A stretch of 21,085 nucleotides of DNA from positions 1 to 21,085 of the forward strand of contig RFMK01000070.1 in NCBI GenBank assembly GCA_009927705.1, read 5' to 3'. The translations under genes were made by a program, and so were the position numbers. Shown piece after piece: positions 8,441-17,068 of the stretch. The notes beneath the pieces were generated by a model that was not told the origin of the DNA, did no database searches, and saw only the letters and a list, made by a program, of their open reading frames with translations. Numbering within the stretch: the stretch's first letter is position 1; each line of letters starts with the position of its first letter. Origin of the DNA: Actinomycetota bacterium. GTDB taxonomy: Bacteria > Actinomycetota > Actinomycetes > Nanopelagicales > Nanopelagicaceae.

Positions 8441-8448
8441 CTTGACTG

Positions 8449-9462
8449 CTATCTGCGGCGCTTCTTCTGTTTTTTACGTGAAATTTCTGGCGACGCGGAC
8501 GAACCATGTTTCGCGGCAACCCGTTGATTAAGCGCTTTGATAGCTGGTTCGCGCTCACGCAAGCTGGCAAGAATTGGCGCTGCAATGAAGATTGATGAAT
8601 ACGTACCGGCAATCAAACCTATGAATAGCGCAAGTGCAAGATCTTTCAGAGTTCCTGCACCAAGCAAACCCGCTCCCACGAAAAGAATCGCCGCGACAGG
8701 AAGTAGCGCAATAATCGAGGTATTGATTGAGCGAACAAGAGTCTGATTAACCGCGAGATTGGTCGCCTGTGAATAAGTGCTCTTCCCCGTGCTCGTGATA
8801 GCGCGTGTGTTCTCCCGAACTTTGTCGAATACAACAACGGTGTCATAGAGGGAATAGCCAAGAATCGTTAAGAAGCCAATTACCGTCGATGGAGTAACCT
8901 CAAACCCGACAAGAGCATAAATGCCTACTGTGATGAAAACGTCGTGAATCACAGCAACAATCGCCGCAATCGCCATTTTGGGCTCGAAAGCCAGGGCAAG
9001 ATAAATCATGATGCAGATAAGGAAGGCAATGAGTCCTTGGAAAGCTTTGCGAGAAATTTCGTCTCCCCACGACGGTCCTACGTTCTGAGTATCAATTGAT
9101 TCAATAGTGACTCGGAATTTCGCTGCGAGTGCATCTTGAATCGCATTTGATTGCGCGGGATCAAGGACACCAGTTTGAACTCGGATCTTGTCATTTCCAA
9201 TCGTCTGAACGATGGTATTTCCGGTGTAACCAGCCGAGGTTACTGCGCTGCGAGCCTCTTCTACCGTCCCAGATGCTGAGGTAACGGTGAAAGCCGAACC
9301 ACCTTTGAATTCGATTCCAAGGTGAAGTCCTTGAACGCTCAAAGCAAAGATTGAGAGAGCAACGAAGACGCCAGAAAGTGCGTACCACTTTTTGCGCGCT
9401 CCGATGATGTTGATCGAAGTCTCGCCTCTGTAAAGACGGCCGCCAAGTCCAGATAAGTTCAT
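8449..9462 (-). CDS. secF: Protein translocase subunit SecF
   Basis: Inner-membrane RND-like subunit that works with SecD to use the proton-motive force in late stages of Sec-dependent export. The 337 residues show an N-terminal membrane segment (about 27-45), the conserved GIEFKGGSAF, a periplasmic P4-type domain, and five C-terminal membrane segments containing the hallmark LGYSLYDTVVVFDKVREN. The C terminus is strongly basic (KKQKKRRR). The start ATG lies three bases after the secD TAA with GGAAAGG upstream, so secD and secF are coupled. The stop is 20 bases before rsh. Confidence 0.97.
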   Translation of the reverse strand: MNLSGLGGRLYRGETSINIIGARKKWYALSGVFVALSIFALSVQGLHLGIEFKGGSAFTVTSASGTVEEARSAVTSAGYTGNTIVQTIGNDKIRVQTGVLDPAQSNAIQDALAAKFRVTIESIDTQNVGPSWGDEISRKAFQGLIAFLICIMIYLALAFEPKMAIAAIVAVIHDVFITVGIYALVGFEVTPSTVIGFLTILGYSLYDTVVVFDKVRENTRAITSTGKSTYSQATNLAVNQTLVRSINTSIIALLPVAAILFVGAGLLGAGTLKDLALALFIGLIAGTYSSIFIAAPILASLREREPAIKALNQRVAAKHGSSASPEISRKKQKKRRR

Positions 9463-9465
9463 GAT

Positions 9466-11001
9466 TTAAGCAACCTTTCCATCGACGACTGAAGTGGACA
9501 TTCCCACGCTTCGTGGCGAAACGCCAGACCAAGACGATCCACTCTGGAAATACTTTAACTTTGCGAGGATCGAAACCAATGGCTTTGTAAAGAGGAAGAT
9601 AACGATTAAATCAACCGCAGTGGTCAAGCCAAGAGTGAATGCAAATCCACGAACGCTGCCGACTGACACGATGTATAAAACTACCGATGAGATAACAGAG
9701 ACTAGGTCGGCGACAATCACGGTTCTCCGTGCGCGTTGCCAACCAGTTTCAACCGCTACCCGCAAAGGTTTCCCGTCACGCATCTCATCACGGATACGTT
9801 CGAAGTAGACGATAAATGAGTCAGCTGTAATGCCTATCGCGACAATCATTCCCGCGATGCCAGCGAGCGTTAACGTGAAGCCAACCCACTTTCCAAGTAA
9901 CAAGCAGATTAGCAAGACGTGTAGACCGGCTAGGAGTAGTGATCCAATAACTACCGAACCGAGAGCGCGGTAGTACATCAATGAATAGAGCACGACAAGT
10001 AAGAGTCCTAGTCCACCTGCAATAAGACCTGCAACGAGTTGATCATTGCCGAGCGTCGGAGAAACTTGTTGAACTTCGCCGCGATCAAATGCCAACGGCA
10101 GCGATCCATACTTCAATACATTTGCAAGATCTTGAGCCTCGAGTTGAGAGAAGCTGCCTGTGATCTGTGCGCTTCCACCAAGAATCGCTTCATTGATTCG
10201 TGGCGCAGAAACGACAACGCCATCAAGCACGATTGCAACTTGATTCTGTGGGGCTGCGAGATTCACAACGCTTTGAGTGAGAGTTCCGAACTTCTTGGTG
10301 CCATCGCCTGTGAAATCAAGTGAGACGAACCAACCACTTGCATTCTGTTGGTCTAGAGCTGCAGTTGCACCCTTAATGTCTCGACCTACAACTTGCGCTG
10401 CTGCAAGAACATATCGGGAACCACCGTTGCGATCGCACGTAACAATGACCGCATTCGCATCGTCTCCCCCACTACCCAACGTTGATTCTGGCTTCGTACA
10501 ATCAAGCGCCTTGAATGCCGCAACTTGGTCGGCACTGAGCGACAAACTCGCAATCAATTTTTCATCATCTGGAGTTGGAACGGCGCCGGTTTCAACGAGC
10601 ACTTGACGGAATCGTAATTCCGCAGTCTGTCCAACTAAATCCACAACACGTCGGCCAGTCTCACCCGGCACCGAAATAACAATCTGTCGATTGGTACCTG
10701 TTCCTTCGGCGGTGACTTCCGCTTCAGCTACACCCAACGAATTAACACGCTGACGAATAATCGAGACCGCTTGGTCGATTGCTTCGGCAGTCACTTGGCC
10801 AGATTGACCCTCTTGTATACGAGGTTGCAAAGTGACGCTTGTTCCACCACGGAGATCAAGTCCGAGATTGATTGACGTGGCGCTGATCGCAAATGCCAGA
10901 CCATAGAAGAGCGCCGTTATCGCGATTGTGAAGGTCAAAGTGCGGCCCGGACGGGCCTTTTTGGCCGCGCCGGATGAACGTTGATTATTTCCGTAAGACA
11001 T
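9466..11001 (-). CDS. secD: Protein translocase subunit SecD
   Basis: Partner of SecF in the inner-membrane SecDF complex. At 511 residues it has a basic N terminus, a first membrane segment near 22-42, the signature LGLDLRGGTSVTLQP (46-60), a large periplasmic P1 region, and a C-terminal five-helix bundle carrying GMIVAIGITADSFIVYFERIRDE. The gap to ruvB is only 11 bases, so yajC, normally located here, is missing from this locus. No ribosome site precedes the ATG. The sequence TAGACT, whose TAG is the ruvB stop, sits eight bases before it and might be a -10 element, though the spacing is longer than at the other candidate leaderless genes. Confidence 0.97.
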   Translation of the reverse strand: MSYGNNQRSSGAAKKARPGRTLTFTIAITALFYGLAFAISATSINLGLDLRGGTSVTLQPRIQEGQSGQVTAEAIDQAVSIIRQRVNSLGVAEAEVTAEGTGTNRQIVISVPGETGRRVVDLVGQTAELRFRQVLVETGAVPTPDDEKLIASLSLSADQVAAFKALDCTKPESTLGSGGDDANAVIVTCDRNGGSRYVLAAAQVVGRDIKGATAALDQQNASGWFVSLDFTGDGTKKFGTLTQSVVNLAAPQNQVAIVLDGVVVSAPRINEAILGGSAQITGSFSQLEAQDLANVLKYGSLPLAFDRGEVQQVSPTLGNDQLVAGLIAGGLGLLLVVLYSLMYYRALGSVVIGSLLLAGLHVLLICLLLGKWVGFTLTLAGIAGMIVAIGITADSFIVYFERIRDEMRDGKPLRVAVETGWQRARRTVIVADLVSVISSVVLYIVSVGSVRGFAFTLGLTTAVDLIVIFLFTKPLVSILAKLKYFQSGSSWSGVSPRSVGMSTSVVDGKVA

Positions 11002-11012
11002 GGGGCGAAAGT

Positions 11013-12050
11013 CTAGGGGCGGATGTCAGGACTGTCGAAAAGCCCGAGCGGTTCTGATGGGGGTGTTTTACCAAGGTGTCTCCACGCTGCTGGAGTCGCT
11101 GCGCGTCCTCGTGGTGAGCGCACCATAAATCCACTTCGAACCAAGAAAGGCTCGGCAACAGATTCGACTGTTTCCCGCTCTTCGCCAACTGCCATAGCTA
11201 ATGTATTCAATCCAACAGGTCCGCCACCAAATTGCTCGACTAAAGCGCGCAAAATCGAGTTATCAAGACGATCCAAACCAATCTGATCGACTTCATACAT
11301 CAGAAGCGCTGCGCGAGTTGTTTCGATATCAATCGAACCATTTCCATGAACCTGAGCGTAATCACGAACTCGCCTGAGCAATCTATTCGCAATTCGTGGA
11401 GTTCCTCGAGAGCGTTTTCCTAATTCTAAGACAGCCTCTAGTGAAATCGAAATTTCAAGTAGATCTGCGCTGCGAATAACAATCTTCGCAATATTGTCGT
11501 TATCGTAAAAATCCAAATGTGCTGTAAAACCGAATCGATCGCGGAGCGGCGCTGGAAGCAATCCTGCTCTCGTGGTTGCACCTACCAAAGTAAAGTGCGG
11601 GAGGCTTAAGGGAATTGCTGTTGCACCGGGTCCTTTTCCGACGACGACATCAACGCGAAAATCTTCCATCGCCATGTAGAGCATTTCTTCGGCTGGACGA
11701 GCCATGCGATGTATCTCATCAAGGAAGAGAATTTCACCTTCTACTAACGAGGAAAGAATTGAAGCTAAGTCACCTGCATGAGTTATTGCTGGACCACTGG
11801 TAACTCTTATGGGTGCACCCATCTCAGATGCAACAATCATGGCTAACGTTGTTTTACCTAGACCCGGTGGCCCAGAGAGCAAGATATGGTCGGAAGGCGC
11901 GCCGCGTTCACGCGCCGCTCGCAAAAGTAGATCTACCTGATCTTTAACTCTTTGTTGTCCAACGAATTCCTGGAGTGAGTGAGGACGGAGCGCTTGTTCA
12001 GCCGTAATCTCCTCCGGCGATAGGGAAGAATGCATAATTTCTTCACTCAT
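11013..12050 (-). CDS. ruvB: Holliday junction branch-migration helicase RuvB
   Basis: Hexameric AAA+ motor that drives branch migration with RuvA during recombinational repair. The 345 residues contain Walker A GPPGLGKT (60-67), Walker B ILFLDEIHR (107-115), sensor 1 GATT (157-160), the arginine finger region APLRDRFG (167-174) and a C-terminal winged-helix DNA-binding domain with GLNTLA. It starts 12 bases after ruvA with only a weak ribosome site, consistent with translational coupling in the ruvCAB order. A second in-frame ATG six codons in is a possible alternative start. Confidence 0.98.
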   Translation of the reverse strand: MSEEIMHSSLSPEEITAEQALRPHSLQEFVGQQRVKDQVDLLLRAARERGAPSDHILLSGPPGLGKTTLAMIVASEMGAPIRVTSGPAITHAGDLASILSSLVEGEILFLDEIHRMARPAEEMLYMAMEDFRVDVVVGKGPGATAIPLSLPHFTLVGATTRAGLLPAPLRDRFGFTAHLDFYDNDNIAKIVIRSADLLEISISLEAVLELGKRSRGTPRIANRLLRRVRDYAQVHGNGSIDIETTRAALLMYEVDQIGLDRLDNSILRALVEQFGGGPVGLNTLAMAVGEERETVESVAEPFLVRSGFMVRSPRGRAATPAAWRHLGKTPPSEPLGLFDSPDIRP

Positions 12051-12062
12051 ATTGGCGACCCA

Positions 12063-12659
12063 TCAATTCTTTCGCCGCGATCGAGCAAGTGCCATCTTCA
12101 ACATTTCCGGCAAATCTTCATTTGAGGGAGTTCGACCAAACTCAGATAGAACCTCATCTAGTGAAGTTTCAGCTTCTTTTGCCGAATAACCAAGCCCCGT
12201 CAATGCGCCAATTACCTGGTTTCGCCACGGGCCCGACAATGAGCTCTTTGTCCGGTACCCGCCTCCGAATTTATCCTTCAATTCCAAGATGATTCGTGAT
12301 GCAACTTTTTTCCCAATTCCTGGTACCCGCTCCAGTGCTGCGTTGTCCTGACTTGCAATTGCGCTCTTGAGTTCTTCCGGCGAATAAACAGCGAGAAGTG
12401 CGCTTGCGACCTTTGGCCCAATCCCGGTAACTGATTGCAACTCTTCGAAAAGTGTTTTCGCATCTGTTGATGAGAATCCATACAGTGTCCAGGCATCTTC
12501 TCGCACAACAAGCGAAGTATGGAGTGTAAGAAGGTCGCCAATTTTCGTTTCCGAAGCCAATTCAGGTGCAACAATCACTTCGTAACCTAATCCGGAAACA
12601 TTGACAACTAAACGGTTGAGTCTGACATCGATTACTGAGCCAGTGAGTTGTGCAATCAC
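12063..12659 (-). CDS. ruvA: Holliday junction-binding protein RuvA
   Basis: Tetrameric junction-recognition subunit that loads RuvB. The 198 residues show an N-terminal OB fold beginning MIAQLTGSV, two helix-hairpin-helix motifs (VTGIGPKVASALL at 77-89 and VPGIGKKVASRII at 112-124) and a C-terminal RuvB-contacting domain with GALTGLGYSAKEAE. The start is GTG, overlapping the ruvC stop in GTGA, with GAAGG about eight bases upstream. Confidence 0.98.
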   Translation of the reverse strand: MIAQLTGSVIDVRLNRLVVNVSGLGYEVIVAPELASETKIGDLLTLHTSLVVREDAWTLYGFSSTDAKTLFEELQSVTGIGPKVASALLAVYSPEELKSAIASQDNAALERVPGIGKKVASRIILELKDKFGGGYRTKSSLSGPWRNQVIGALTGLGYSAKEAETSLDEVLSEFGRTPSNEDLPEMLKMALARSRRKN

Positions 12660-13204
12660 TTCGCGCCCTTCGATCGAATTGCCTTGATTCGTGAACGTTC
12701 TTTAGCGGCAGCAACCGCGATTCTCTTCGCGCCTGCGCCTCGCCAATGATGACAGATTGCCAATGCCAAAGCATCCGTAGTGTCTACTGGTTTTGGAGCT
12801 TCTTTGAGTTTCAGGATTTTAGTGACCATCGTTGCTACTTGTTTCTTATCAGCTCTGCCTGATCCCGTGACTGCAGCTTTTACTTCACTCGGAGTGTGCA
12901 TAGAAATCGGCTTCCCTGACCGAGCAGCGATGACGAGAGCAACCCCTGCTGCTTGACCTGTGGCCATCGCTGTTCTCACATTGAGTTGCGAGAAGACTCG
13001 TTCAACGGCGATTACGTCGGGGTTAAAATCGGCAATCCATTTTTCTAATTCATTATGAAGACTGAGCAAACGTTCTTCCAGAGGAGCATCGCTATCGGTT
13101 CGAATCACGCCACATGAGACCAGAATGAGGTCCCGCGCACCACGCTTTTCAACGATGCCAATACCGCATCGGGTTAAGCCTGGGTCCACACCAAGAACGC
13201 GCAC
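12656..13204 (-). CDS. ruvC: Crossover junction endodeoxyribonuclease RuvC
   Basis: Holliday-junction resolvase with an RNase H-like fold. In its 182 residues the four catalytic carboxylates are visible: D7 in GVDPGLTRCG, E68 in AVERVF, and D141 and D144 in PVDTTDALAL. The start must be the GTG at 13204, because an in-frame TAG lies only nine bases upstream and later starts would remove the first beta strand. A purine-rich GGGAAG directly abuts the GTG, too close to act as a normal ribosome site, while TAGGCT lies exactly six bases before it, suggesting a leaderless transcript. Confidence 0.97.
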   Translation of the reverse strand: MRVLGVDPGLTRCGIGIVEKRGARDLILVSCGVIRTDSDAPLEERLLSLHNELEKWIADFNPDVIAVERVFSQLNVRTAMATGQAAGVALVIAARSGKPISMHTPSEVKAAVTGSGRADKKQVATMVTKILKLKEAPKPVDTTDALALAICHHWRGAGAKRIAVAAAKERSRIKAIRSKGAK

Positions 13205-13210
13205 CTTCCC

Positions 13211-13216
13211 AGCCTA
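13211..13216 (-). promoter_or_regulatory. Predicted -10 element for a leaderless ruvC transcript
   Basis: TAGGCT on the minus strand, then GGGAAG, then the GTG start: TANNNT-N6-start. It lies in the 30-base yebC-ruvC gap. If real, ruvCAB has its own promoter separate from pdxST-yebC. No clear -35 is visible. Confidence 0.45.
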
Positions 13217-13234
13217 ATGCGCACGATTTTTCAA

Positions 13235-13996
13235 TCAGGCGAGGCTCGCCATTACCTCATCAGAGACATCAAAGTTCCCGTAAACATTTTGAACATCGTC
13301 GCATTCTTCAATCGCGTCAATTAATTCAAAGAGCGATTCGGCAGTGGTTGCATCGACTGGGATCAACATTGTTGGCAGGAATGAAACTTCGGCCGACTCA
13401 TAATCAATGCCTGCGGCTTGCAGCGCGGATCGAACATCAACGATATCCGTCGCGGCACTTACAATTTCAAAGTTCTCCCCTAAATCATTGACCTCTTCAG
13501 CGCCGTGCTCCAGGACCGTTTCCAGAATGCGATCTTCGGTCAGAGTCTGATTGGCTTGAACCTTCTTAACAACCACGACGCCTTTTCGATTGAACATGTA
13601 TGCGACCGATCCTGGATCAGCCATAGTTCCGCCATTACGAGTCACAGCTACTCGCACCTCAGATGCTGCGCGATTCCGGTTATCAGAAACACATTCGATC
13701 AAAATTGCAACGCCACCTGGACCATAACCTTCGTACATGATGGTTTCCCATTGGGCACTTGATTCGTCTTGCCCGGATGCCCGCTTGAGCGCGCGTTCAA
13801 TGTTGTCGCTTGGTACCGAATTCTTCTTTGCTTTTTGAATTGCATCGTACAAAGTTGGATTTCCATCAGGATCTGCGCCACCGTTGCGGGCCGAAACTTC
13901 GATTGCCTTGATGTATTTAGCAAAGGCTCGTGAGCGCTTTGAATCGATGAGCGCTTTTTTCCGTTTGATGGTTGCCCATTTGGAATGACCTGACAT
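13235..13996 (-). CDS. yebC: YebC/PmpR-family protein (TACO1-like)
   Basis: Cytoplasmic protein of 253 residues, full length for the family. The N terminus MSGHSKWATIKRKKA and the stretch NPTLYDAIQKAKKNSVPSDN are diagnostic, as are YEGYGPGGVAILIEC and the GTMADPGSVAYMF segment. The family was long annotated as transcriptional regulators; more recent work links it to rescue of ribosomes stalled on polyproline-like sequences, and mitochondrial TACO1 is a translational activator. Its ATG shares one base with the pdxT stop (TGATG), implying coupling. The pdxST-yebC-ruvC order is the same as in Mycobacterium. Confidence 0.96.
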   Translation of the reverse strand: MSGHSKWATIKRKKALIDSKRSRAFAKYIKAIEVSARNGGADPDGNPTLYDAIQKAKKNSVPSDNIERALKRASGQDESSAQWETIMYEGYGPGGVAILIECVSDNRNRAASEVRVAVTRNGGTMADPGSVAYMFNRKGVVVVKKVQANQTLTEDRILETVLEHGAEEVNDLGENFEIVSAATDIVDVRSALQAAGIDYESAEVSFLPTMLIPVDATTAESLFELIDAIEECDDVQNVYGNFDVSDEVMASLA

Positions 13997-14595
13997 CAGC
14001 GCGATCCAATCTTCATTGCTTCTTTACACACAGTGTCTACGAAATATCGATGAACTCGGTTATCGCCAGTAAGTTCCGGGTGAAATGATGTGGCAAGAAG
14101 ATTTCCTTGACGGATCGCCACCGGATGGCCATCAACGCTTGCAAGAACTTCTACTTCGTTTCCAACCGACTCCACCCAAGGTGCGCGGATGAAGATCGCC
14201 CGCAATGGCGCTTCGGTAATTCCGTCAAAGTGCAGGTCCGCTTCAAAAGAATCTACTTGACGACCAAAGGCATTTCGTCGGACAACAGCATTGATACCGC
14301 CAAAAGTCTCCTGACCTTCCATTGCATCTAGGATTGTGTTCGCTATCAAAATCATTCCTGCACATGAGCCATAAGTCGGCATACCTTCAGAAATTCGCCG
14401 AGCGATGAGATCAAAAACCCCGAATGATCGAGCAAGTTTCGCGATGGTTGTGGACTCTCCGCCAGGAATAACGAGCGCATCTACCTCTTCAATTTCCGAT
14501 GGACGTCGTACTGGAGTTGCGATCACCCCGCAATCTCCAAGTGACCTGATGTGCTCGCGAACATCGCCTTGGAGCGCTAAGACTCCAACTTTCAT
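13996..14595 (-). CDS. pdxT: Pyridoxal 5'-phosphate synthase glutaminase subunit PdxT
   Basis: Class I glutamine amidotransferase that supplies ammonia to PdxS in the DXP-independent vitamin B6 pathway. The 199 residues carry MKVGVLALQGDVREH at the start, IPGGESTT (43-50), the nucleophile C78 in YGSCAGM, and H172/E174 in SFHPELTGD completing the triad. The start was set at the ATG at 14595; an upstream in-frame ATG at 14730 would add 45 residues with no family similarity and overlap pdxS. It lies 25 bases after pdxS, and its stop overlaps the yebC start by one base. Confidence 0.97.
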   Translation of the reverse strand: MKVGVLALQGDVREHIRSLGDCGVIATPVRRPSEIEEVDALVIPGGESTTIAKLARSFGVFDLIARRISEGMPTYGSCAGMILIANTILDAMEGQETFGGINAVVRRNAFGRQVDSFEADLHFDGITEAPLRAIFIRAPWVESVGNEVEVLASVDGHPVAIRQGNLLATSFHPELTGDNRVHRYFVDTVCKEAMKIGSR

Positions 14596-14620
14596 TGCAA
14601 TACCAGACCTATTTTTTGAT

Positions 14621-15514
14621 CTACCAACCGCGTTCCGCAAGACGATGCGGAACTGGAATATCAGCAACATTGATGCCAACCATTGCCTCGCCCAATCCAC
14701 GTGATTGTTCAGCAACAATTTTCGGGTCATCGAAGAATGTGACTGCTTTTACGATTGCTGCAGCGCGTTTCGCTGGATCACCAGATTTGAAGATTCCAGA
14801 ACCTACAAATACTCCATCAGCGCCGAGTTGCATCATCATTGCGGCATCAGCAGGAGTTGCGATTCCACCAGCAGTAAAGAGTACGACCGGCAATTTTCCA
14901 GTTTCGGCGATTTCCTTAACGAGTTCATAAGGAGCTTGCAATTCTTTGGCTGCTACATATAACTCATCTTGGCGCATCGAAGTCAATCGACGGATCTCAT
15001 CTGAAATAGAACGCATATGTGTTGTGGCATTAGATACATCGCCAGTACCAGCTTCACCCTTTGAGCGGATCATCGCCGCGCCCTCATTGATGCGACGTAG
15101 CGCCTCTCCGAGATTTGTGGCGCCGCAAACGAATGGCACCGTGAAATTCCACTTATCAATATGGTGTGTGTAATCCGCAGGAGTGAGCACTTCGGATTCA
15201 TCGATGTAATCAACGCCAATTGCTTGAAGAATTTGAGCTTCGACAAAATGTCCGATGCGAGCTTTAGCCATAACCGGAATGGAAACACTCTTCTGAATCT
15301 CCGCAATCATGTCCGGATCAGACATGCGAGCGACGCCGCCCTGGGCGCGAATATCAGCTGGCACGCGCTCAAGAGCCATGACCGCTACCGCACCTGCATC
15401 TTCTGCGATGCGAGCCTGTTCAGCATTGACGACGTCCATGATGACGCCACCCTTGAGCATCTCAGCCATCCCGCGTTTTACGCGCGCGGTTCCAGTTACA
15501 TGTTGTTGAGTCAT
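14621..15514 (-). CDS. pdxS: Pyridoxal 5'-phosphate synthase synthase subunit PdxS
   Basis: TIM-barrel subunit that condenses ribose 5-phosphate, glyceraldehyde 3-phosphate and ammonia into pyridoxal 5'-phosphate, forming a 12-mer with PdxT. Its 297 residues are typical. MDVVNAEQA places the conserved Asp at 27, K84 in VMAKARIGH is the Schiff-base lysine, and K152 follows FVCGATNLGEALRR. No Shine-Dalgarno precedes the ATG. TAGAAT lies six bases upstream, the strongest of the leaderless-start candidates here, making pdxS the likely first gene of a pdxST-yebC unit. Confidence 0.98.
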   Translation of the reverse strand: MTQQHVTGTARVKRGMAEMLKGGVIMDVVNAEQARIAEDAGAVAVMALERVPADIRAQGGVARMSDPDMIAEIQKSVSIPVMAKARIGHFVEAQILQAIGVDYIDESEVLTPADYTHHIDKWNFTVPFVCGATNLGEALRRINEGAAMIRSKGEAGTGDVSNATTHMRSISDEIRRLTSMRQDELYVAAKELQAPYELVKEIAETGKLPVVLFTAGGIATPADAAMMMQLGADGVFVGSGIFKSGDPAKRAAAIVKAVTFFDDPKIVAEQSRGLGEAMVGINVADIPVPHRLAERGW

Positions 15515-15520
15515 ACGCTG

Positions 15521-15549
15521 ATTCTACTTATAAAAGGAATTACCGCGAA
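15521..15549 (-). promoter_or_regulatory. Predicted pdxS promoter, leaderless
   Basis: On the minus strand TTCGCG (weak -35) is followed by 17 bases, then TAGAAT (15526-15521), then six bases (CAGCGT), then the pdxS ATG. TAGAAT is five of six to TATAAT. There is no ribosome-binding sequence between the -10 and the ATG, so transcription probably begins at the start codon. It lies in the 64-base gap after the DUF3048 gene. Confidence 0.55.
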
Positions 15550-15578
15550 TCATGCCTCTTTTTGGCCGCTTAAAAGCC

Positions 15579-16556
15579 TTACTTCGAAGGTTCGATGACG
15601 GGATACTCAAATTCTGGTTCCTGGTCTGTGAGAAAGAACCAGACTTGTCCCCGTTGGAATTTTGCTTCCGTACCATCAGCCAACATCCATTTCGTGGGAG
15701 AGATAGCGGTATCGCGACTCCACTCCACTTGTGTCATAGATCCGTTACGAAGGAGATACGCAACTCCCTTTCCAGTGACGGTGGTTTTAGGGGTGATACC
15801 ACCAAATTTATCGCCATATTCTGAAGGTTTGATATTCACCATTTGGATAACCATCATCGGCGAACCGAGTTGGGATCCACTTGCAGCCAAGTTAGGTTTA
15901 TTGTCGTGATCCAAAACAAATCTCCGCTCCGTTTTGTTCCACGAGGCTCGATAAACCGCATTTGGCCAGCGAATAGTTACCGCAGAGATCTCCTTCGCAC
16001 TCGGCGAACGCGGGCCATGACTCCAGCCGATTGATTGAACAGAAGAAACCTGATCAGCTTTTTCCAAGAGCAGATTTGGTTTGACCATCATTGCGTAAGG
16101 AGGGGTTCGCTCCGGATCATTGAAATAGATTGTGGGCGGATTTCGCTCTGCACTGAGATTCACCAAGCTGGCCGCCGTTAAGACTGGGCGTAACTTCTTC
16201 TGTGAACCGCTGTAGAGGAAGCCCACTTTTCCGAATTGCGCCAAAATATCGATATCACTAATGCGAGCAGAACGAACGGGACCAAGAATCTCTGGGTATT
16301 GCGAAGAGTAGATTCCCATCAATCGAGTCAGGCCGGCCTCTACTTGTGTCACAAAAACAACATCTGCTGCTTCTACACCTTGTTGGGGATGCGAATATGT
16401 CGTGTCATCAAACTTTACAGCTAGTACTTTTCCATTCTTGCCAGGTAAACCGGTAAGAATGTTCCGTTCGACACCAGGAGTTGCATCTTTCTCCGTTGGC
16501 AAGAAGGAGCATGATGTAATCACCGCAAAGAGAACCAAAGATGCAAATCGCTTCAT
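15579..16556 (-). CDS. DUF3048 family lipoprotein (YerB-like)
   Basis: Predicted exported lipoprotein of 325 residues. A short signal (MKRFASLVLFAVITSC) ends at a lipobox-like ITSC with Cys16 as the anchor. The mature part has the family signatures LTGLP, VKFDDTTYSHPQQGVEAADVVFVTQVEAGLTRLMGIY and EILGPVRSARISDIDIL, followed by the C-terminal half ending in a region like B. subtilis YerB. The molecular function is unknown. The ATG overlaps the LemA-like gene in ATGA. As the last gene of a chain of tightly packed genes starting with pgsA and pimA, it is probably coexpressed with PIM synthesis; a cell-envelope role is an inference from this context only. Confidence 0.88.
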   Translation of the reverse strand: MKRFASLVLFAVITSCSFLPTEKDATPGVERNILTGLPGKNGKVLAVKFDDTTYSHPQQGVEAADVVFVTQVEAGLTRLMGIYSSQYPEILGPVRSARISDIDILAQFGKVGFLYSGSQKKLRPVLTAASLVNLSAERNPPTIYFNDPERTPPYAMMVKPNLLLEKADQVSSVQSIGWSHGPRSPSAKEISAVTIRWPNAVYRASWNKTERRFVLDHDNKPNLAASGSQLGSPMMVIQMVNIKPSEYGDKFGGITPKTTVTGKGVAYLLRNGSMTQVEWSRDTAISPTKWMLADGTEAKFQRGQVWFFLTDQEPEFEYPVIEPSK

Positions 16557-17068
16557 CGCTGTGGCTCCAATAACGAGTCATCTTCAAATGCATATTTGAC
16601 GGGCAATGGTGCATGACCGGCAAGTCTGAACATTCGATAAATCAGCTTCTCTCTTCGGCCTCGTGCCGCATTCACCGCCTCAACATGAAGAGCGATTGCA
16701 ACTCGTAACCTCTCGGTAAGTGAGTCGAGTTCAGAAAAGATTTGCGGAAAGGCTTCTACTATCTCTACTTCGGCCCGGAGGATCAAGAGCGCTTGCGTGA
16801 GTCCAGTTTCCGCCTCATTACGATCACGTATATCTGCATCGCGAGCTTGGTGCGCTGCTGCTGTCAATAGCAAATTCGTTGCCGGATCAACAGCAGGTAA
16901 ATGCGCAATGTCAATGGCGAGCGCGGCTCGTCGTTGCAAAATCGCGTCCAAATTTGCCCAAGACGTTTCCGCGCGATGATGTAAGCGATCAAGTCGGTTG
17001 GCGCTAAATGTCAAGTACCAGATGAAGAGGAGTACAACTAGAGGAATCCAAAACCAGGTGAATGTCAT
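16553..17068 (-). CDS. LemA-like membrane protein
   Basis: Small protein (171 residues) with one N-terminal membrane segment (about 4-22) and a long helical soluble part. The motif NRLDRLHHRAETSWANLDAI followed by LQRRAALA matches the start of LemA proteins, in which an N-terminal helix precedes R-x5-WA-x-ID-x2-LQRR. The rest is helix-rich and charged, consistent with the LemA four-helix fold, but similarity fades after residue 60. Function unknown. It overlaps pimA upstream and the DUF3048 lipoprotein downstream, each by four bases (ATGA), with AGAGGA as ribosome site inside pimA. Confidence 0.7.
   Translation of the reverse strand: MTFTWFWIPLVVLLFIWYLTFSANRLDRLHHRAETSWANLDAILQRRAALAIDIAHLPAVDPATNLLLTAAAHQARDADIRDRNEAETGLTQALLILRAEVEIVEAFPQIFSELDSLTERLRVAIALHVEAVNAARGRREKLIYRMFRLAGHAPLPVKYAFEDDSLLEPQR

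Noticed and set aside
14596..14730. 45-residue N-terminal extension of PdxT
   Set aside because: It would overlap pdxS, which is intact, and PdxT homology begins exactly at MKVGVLALQG.
15161..15598. 145-codon open frame on the plus strand
   Set aside because: Antisense to pdxS and its upstream gap; no family similarity.
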